From assembly GCF_037975245.1 (NCBI RefSeq), contig NC_092561.1:20593008-20657007 (forward strand): a stretch of DNA of 64,000 nucleotides, written 5' to 3'. The notes under the pieces were generated by a model, which did not search any database, was not told the DNA's origin, and worked only from the letters and a program-made list of their open reading frames with translations. Shown here piece after piece: positions 59,085 to 64,000 of this stretch. The first letter of the stretch is position 1; each line of letters starts with the position of its first letter. The position numbers and the translations under genes were made by a program. The DNA comes from Apostichopus japonicus. Lineage: Eukaryota > Echinodermata > Holothuroidea > Aspidochirotida > Stichopodidae.

Positions 59085-59992
59085 CTATTTAACGGTACTC
59101 TTCCTTGACTTGTCGACAACTGCATATACCACAGATACATCTAAGTCAACATCAGCTGCCTTCTGCACAGCGATCGTAGATCCTGGCTTGGAATAATTAT
59201 CATTCAACTTTTCATTTTGCGTTGTAACATCAGCATCTGAAGGAACTTTCGTGGAATCTCGCTTGTCTTCCATGGCGACATCATATTCTACGGATTCATC
59301 TAATGTTGCGTTTGTCGATGCTTCGGCTGTTTTTGTAACTGGTTTGTTTTCATTCATGTGAACGTCGCGTTTGCCCTGATCCACTTCGGAGTACATGGGT
59401 TCCTCCTGTGAGCCAGCAGCCACAATCCGTGAAGTCATTCCACACGCTTCATCAGATACATCGATGCCATCTTTTGGAATCCTCGACGACTTCATGCGTC
59501 TTTTAGTCAATGCAAGTGCTTTAAAGTTACGACATAGGCAACAATACCAACAACCAAAGACAAGCATTAGCAAAAGTAATATAGCAATTACGATAAGTGG
59601 AATCACGAATGGGGAGTAAATCAAAGCTGCGTTTAATATTTCTCCTGTCGTGACGGAGTTAAGATACATTTCACCAGTAGAACTCCTTGGTTCTTCCGGA
59701 TCTCTGGGTGTAAAGTTTTCAGTTGTTCTTGCTTGTAAAGTCGGAGTTATACTATGACTAGCAGTATCTTTTGGTTTGTTGGTTATAGAGCGTGGGAGGT
59801 CCGTCTGCTGCTTGTCAATCCCATCTGTCTTCAGATTGTGAGTGGTAAAATGAGTCGTCATTTGTGGAGTGGTTTGTGCGATTGCCTCTTCGACATTCAA
59901 AGTCATGGTAACTCCACACTGGTCTTCCACCAGGCAACGTATCCTACAGAGATGATGATAGATCGTCGCATTGAAGCTGAATGGTGAAGTGC
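59085..59992 (-). CDS. Receptor D exon 3: half domain 2, stalk, helix and ITIM tail
   Basis: 908 nt after the acceptor 'ctgtattag', phase 1. It begins S-T-S-P-F and ends K-S-T-V-K. A fragment homologous to its 3' part lies at 58446-58555. Confidence 0.84.
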
Positions 59993-62511
59993 CTAATACA
60001 GGGAAACAAGTTAGTCAAGTTATCAAATAGACATCATCACATTCATCATCGTCAACCTTCATGGTTATGTTCATCCTTATCATCATTGTCATCTACATCG
60101 TCATCGCCATCGTAGTCATCGTCATTTTCGTTGTTTTATCAATTAAATAAAGTATGCCTAACATTGCCAGATGCTTACAATAAAATCGAACAGCTGTAAG
60201 TATTAGTCAATATATTTTGAATTTGTTTTTACACTCCTGAAGAGTTATAGAAGATGGGAGCTGTAAGACATTGGAAGGTTTGAGTTGGTTCAGGGGGCAG
60301 GTACATTACTTAGGTATGTTATCGAGGACGTGAAAGTAGACATCACGGAAATTGTCTTTAGAATTCATTAATACAAAAAGCAATAAAAAAATAAGAAATC
60401 AAACACTTAGCCCAATATAAATAAAATATGGTGATAAATCAAGTTCATGATATACATACGGTTACGAACAACAGAGGATAAACGGTATAGCTGTCTTAGG
60501 CCGGGATGGGTATGAAGTTAGTATACACTCTAATTCACTGACGGTGTTACGTGGCAATTAACAGTGTTATCCTAGATGTTTGTAATTTGATTAATAACAT
60601 GAACAAAAATATTGAATTAAGAGTCACCATATGGCTTCGCGAGTAAATGCCGTAATTGGGACAACTAAAGTGTCTTTGAATAATGAACACTTACTTAAAA
60701 GATTAAGATCAGAACAGTTGGTAGTCAGTGCTGCACTTTCTTGACATTGGACTGTCACCATCTCCCCTTCCTTAAGACTGATATCGAAAGTTGAATTCTT
60801 CGCAGCACGAGTGCTGTTATACATCTGTAGAAAATGAAATGCATTTAAGGCTATGAACAAACGTTGTTGAGCATCATTTAAAAAGAAAAGGACATTGTAG
60901 GGTTTATATAATGATGATATTCATGAATTCCTGGCAAATATTGTTGCAACGTTCGCTATCGGTAACTACTATTGGGCATATACTGTAACCTATAGCGCAG
61001 GGGTTCCCTAGCTGGGGTGCATGAGCCCCGGGGTGCGTGAGTCCATCCCAGGGGTTCGTGAGACGTTTCTGAAAGTCAATTCTAGAGTACTTTTTGTTTT
61101 TTGTTGGACTAAAATCTGATTTTTCATATAATTTAGTAATGTACAAAAGTCGTACCTATCGGCAAATTCTTTTCATGTTCCATATACGCATATGTTGCCA
61201 TAGTACTACCGCACAGTGCATGTGATAAATAACGTTATAAAATAAAGTTTTGAAACAGATACAAGCTGCATGACTTTGGTGAAGTTGGTGTACGCATGAC
61301 AGTACGTCAAGTTTCCAAATAAATATTGGTTCATCTCTTGTTTTGTGTTTTCATTACCATATTACACTTTGTACTTGATCTTTTAAGAAGCACTGTTTTG
61401 CGTATTATAGACTAAATAATGACTCAGATCGTGTCTCGAAAGGTTGGGGGTTCGTGGACAACTCTGACATCCTCAGGGGGTTCTTGGTGGGATAAAGTTA
61501 GGGAAACCCTGCTAAAGCTCTATGCGTTGGATGGCGATAAAAGGATAAAGTGAAGGTAGTATATAGTTTTAGATCCTAGTGGCCGTTCTCCTTCGTCTTT
61601 CCAACATATCACCGATTATAAAATCAGTTAGTTTTGCGGGACGTTTAAAGGGTCCCGAATGCATGGACTTTATCCCAACAATGGATCATAAAAAAAGGAA
61701 ATCGAAATAATTTAGAATATCCTGTGGAATTTTCACCTGTAAATAATGTCAGGATTTCCTAAATGCAAAACAAAATGACGTTTCGCTAAGGACAATTTCA
61801 CACATGGAGCTTTCCCAGTCACTCCCTATGCATTTAATTTGAGTCTGTAACCTTCTCTTGCAAAACAATTAAACAAAATTTCATCTTTCTTTGTTTTCTA
61901 CATAGTGGGAAACAAAATGAGGTATTGTGACCATAGGGATTTTATACCGTAATAAGACATACTATGAAGGAAAACAATAATTTGACACAAAGTTAGGAAG
62001 CAATGGACACGCATTATGTACACACAGTGCAATTCATAGATGTCTATATACTAATCATCTAAGATTAAAATATAACAAAAAAAAACTAACTAAACAGTTG
62101 ACAAAATTAAAAGATAATGCTTACTAGTGGTTGATGGTTGCTCGTTTTAATCTCCATCTGACATATCCCGATCAACTCGAAACAATGAACTAGCTCAGTT
62201 CCACTACTTTCTCCTTGAACGCATCTACATTTAACATAGCCAGTGGTATTTGTAGTGGCATTGAAGATGCTTAAAATATGTTTTCCGTCATCCACATTGT
62301 AACAGATGTTGTTAATGCATTGGTCACTTTGCACCGCGATATTCCTTGGTGGTGCAGTCCAAAATGTATCAGAACAGCTAAAAGGTGCATTACAAAGTAA
62401 TGTCAGATTTTTTCCAAAGACTACCTCGACCGCATCAGCGCAGGAATCGTTAGCTTCTGTTTTATACATAGCGGCAGAAATGCACATGAAGAGGAGAATA
62501 AAATGTTCCAT
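59085..62511 (-). CDS. Receptor D: Ig-like receptor with ITIM-like tail, inverted orientation
   Basis: Predicted three exons: 62511-62125, 60824-60695, 59992-59085 (1425 nt, 474 residues), phases 0 and 1 as in A-C. Residues 1-20 are a signal peptide. Domain 1 has Cys40, Trp51 and G-Y-V-K-C-R-C at Cys95. Domain 2 is split: V-T-V-Q-C in exon 2, C-R-I-R-C and V-T-M-T-L-N-V in exon 3. A Thr/Pro stalk precedes a helix at about 300-322, then a Cys-rich/basic juxtamembrane. The 150-residue tail has Tyr373 (YSEV), Tyr409 (YDVA), Tyr439 and VVYAVV (Tyr462), an ITIM fit. The C-terminal D-V-S-V-V-Y-A-V-V-D-K matches the end of B. An inhibitory role is inferred. Confidence 0.84.
60695..60824 (-). CDS. 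Receptor D exon 2: first half of Ig-like domain 2
   Basis: 130 nt after the acceptor 'attttctacag', donor 'tttaa|gtaagt', ending in phase 1. Encodes L-K-E-G-E-M-V-T-V-Q-C, equivalent to V-T-E-G-E-D-I-R-V-N-C in A. Confidence 0.8.
60998..61511. mobile_element. hAT-type non-autonomous element in receptor D intron 1
   Basis: The left end CAGGGGTTCCCTAGCT and the complement of the right end (CAGGGTTTCCCTAACTT) are typical hAT termini. Flanking octamers ctatagcg and ctaaagct are similar but diverged, consistent with an older insertion. 514 bp, no transposase seen. Confidence 0.72.
62125..62511 (-). CDS. Receptor D exon 1: signal peptide and Ig-like domain 1
   Basis: 129 codons, phase 0 donor 'ccacta|gtaagc'. 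The ATG at 62511 is followed by a hydrophobic leader. Family cysteines are present: S-C before the Trp, K-C-R-C, and C-Q-M-E-I at the end. Confidence 0.84.
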
Positions 62512-64000
62512 TATGCTAAATATCTTTCTCCAATAGTTTTATCATACAGGAAAGTGTCTTCAAAAGTCGTGAAATGTAACCCAGCTCGGCATAAATTGAC
62601 AAAGAAGACAAGAGAAAAAAGTGACAAGCATTTCTTGTGTATCAATGAGTTGAACAAGTTATCGTAACGCGATCATATTAGTGGTGTGAGAAAGTATGCA
62701 ACACATTCACCAAAACTTCTATACCGTGACAGCGTTATCAACTTCCTCATTCACCTATCACAACATGCGGTACTCTACACTGAGAGTCATCGCTAGCTCT
62801 CTACTTTCGAAATCCGATATTATCTTTGTAGTTTGTTATCGAATGATGTCATTCGGGATTCCAGGCAAATTGGACAAAACGTATTTTGACAGGATATGAG
62901 GTACAATAATCGCTTCCTGAATTAGCTATTTAATTTAAGAATAGAATGCAGTCCTATTGTCTATGATTCATACTCTCTCATTGTTAGTTTTCTAAACCTC
63001 AGATAGAAGAATAAAGATATTTTACGATAGCACTCTGCGTCAGCATATATGTACTCAAGTACTTCGAGCCACCACAATACCTCCAGGAAGTTTTTGAGAC
63101 ATCTGAAGTCAAAGGTTGGAAGGCTGTAAGCAACGATCGCTGACTGCAGCTGTGGTAAATGCATAGAAAATGTTGGAAAGAAGTAGTTACAATATGCAAA
63201 ATCTAAATACGGCTTACACGTAAATTGTATTTCAAACTATTTTTTTTTCGTCCAAAGGAAGCAAAACGTGCTGTCGTTAATTTGAAGAAGTACGTGTTTG
63301 TTGTACCTGATAATAGCCCAAGAGAAATGTAAACATCAATCTGGGATGCAGACAGATATTTCGATCGTAGTATTTCTGGCTCTTGAAACAAAAAATCTAT
63401 GAGAAATACGTACTGTGAAGGGGATTGGGATGAGGATCGAGCTACGTGAAAATTAACGTCACACCGGATGGTCATCCCAAGTTACATGTACCGTTTGTAT
63501 GCACTGCGAACTCTCTGTGGCCAGTGCTAGCATGTCTTGCGCAGGGAGAAGTCGTTGAGAGTATACTCGGACATCTCATATTAGGGAAAAAAACAAATTT
63601 CCCAGATTATTTTTAAGAGAAGACAGACCATGAAGTTATCTAGTATAAAATGTGGATTATCGACTTCACCAATGTACCAAAGGTACGTATCGCAATTGGG
63701 GCATGTATTAACCCCAATTCAGCCCGGTAAATATTCAAACGGCCAATTCTGCCTTGTCTTCCTCCAATCACCCCAACCCCTTAGATTCTCCATTCAACTC
63801 CTTTAACTTCTCTGAATCCTATCCGGGTCAATTCTTTCTTTCACTTATGCTAGCATGCATCTTTGACAGGCCCAGTAAGGTATGAATGATGATAATTTAC
63901 ATCTGGAGTACGAAAACACAACCATGTAGTCGTATTGTTGTTTGATGATTTTAATACACGATTACGTGCAATGTACAAACTTGAAAATACATTGGCTAAT
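62512..64000. other. Region upstream of receptor D; no gene identified
   Basis: Short minus-strand frames around 62961-63475 have plausible splice signals at their edges, but I recognise no domain and cannot connect them. The promoter of D should lie at the left edge. No repeat family stands out. Confidence 0.5.

Noticed and set aside
62961-63475. Minus-strand frames with plausible acceptor/donor edges upstream of receptor D
   Set aside because: Neither peptide resembles the receptor family or another known protein, and the pieces do not join in phase with anything.

Overview
This is a eukaryotic, AT-rich, intron-containing animal genomic window. GT/AG introns interrupt every gene. LINE 3' ends, hAT-type non-autonomous elements, a tRNA-headed SINE and foldback elements fill the spaces. 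A clear methylosome WD40 gene (WDR77/MEP50) and a family of Ig-like receptors with tyrosine-motif tails suggest a marine invertebrate deuterostome. An echinoderm, perhaps a sea cucumber, is my best guess, but the sequence alone does not prove it.

Five multi-exon genes can be assembled with consistent splice phases. Four are members of one type I transmembrane receptor family, called here A (7511-11182, +), B (19029-22822, +), C (25263-27304, +) and D (62511-59085, -). All share one plan. Exon 1 encodes a signal peptide plus an Ig-like domain and ends in phase 0. Exon 2 encodes the first half of a second short Ig-like domain and ends in phase 1. Exon 3 completes that domain. The stalk, membrane segment and cytoplasmic tail follow in the same exon, or in A in a separate exon 4. 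Tails of B and D carry ITIM-like motifs. Tails of A and C carry YxxM (PI3K-type) motifs. The cluster therefore looks like a paired inhibitory/activating innate immune receptor array. The fifth gene is an eight-exon, 323-residue WDR77/MEP50 on the minus strand (55147-39466), between C and D.

Layout: 1-1310 is a paralogous copy of the 3' flank of gene A, so another receptor copy probably ends just left of the window. 1311-7510 shows no gene. 7511-22822 holds the tandem pair A/B, duplicated with flanks. 25263-27304 is C. 27305-39465 is repeat-rich and gene-free, with a LINE fragment and two hAT-type elements with perfect 8-bp target duplications. 39466-55147 is WDR77, whose introns hold several inverted-repeat elements and exon-derived tandem repeats. 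55148-59084 is intergenic with a SINE-like element and an element that carries a fragment of a D-like exon. 59085-62511 is D, and 62512-64000 shows no gene.

The most interesting feature is the receptor family. In gene A the membrane/tail region homologous to that of B has decayed. A splice donor that lies latent inside the B coding exon joins in frame to a new membrane/tail exon carrying a different (YxxM) signalling motif. All functional statements about the receptors are inferences from motif content and architecture.
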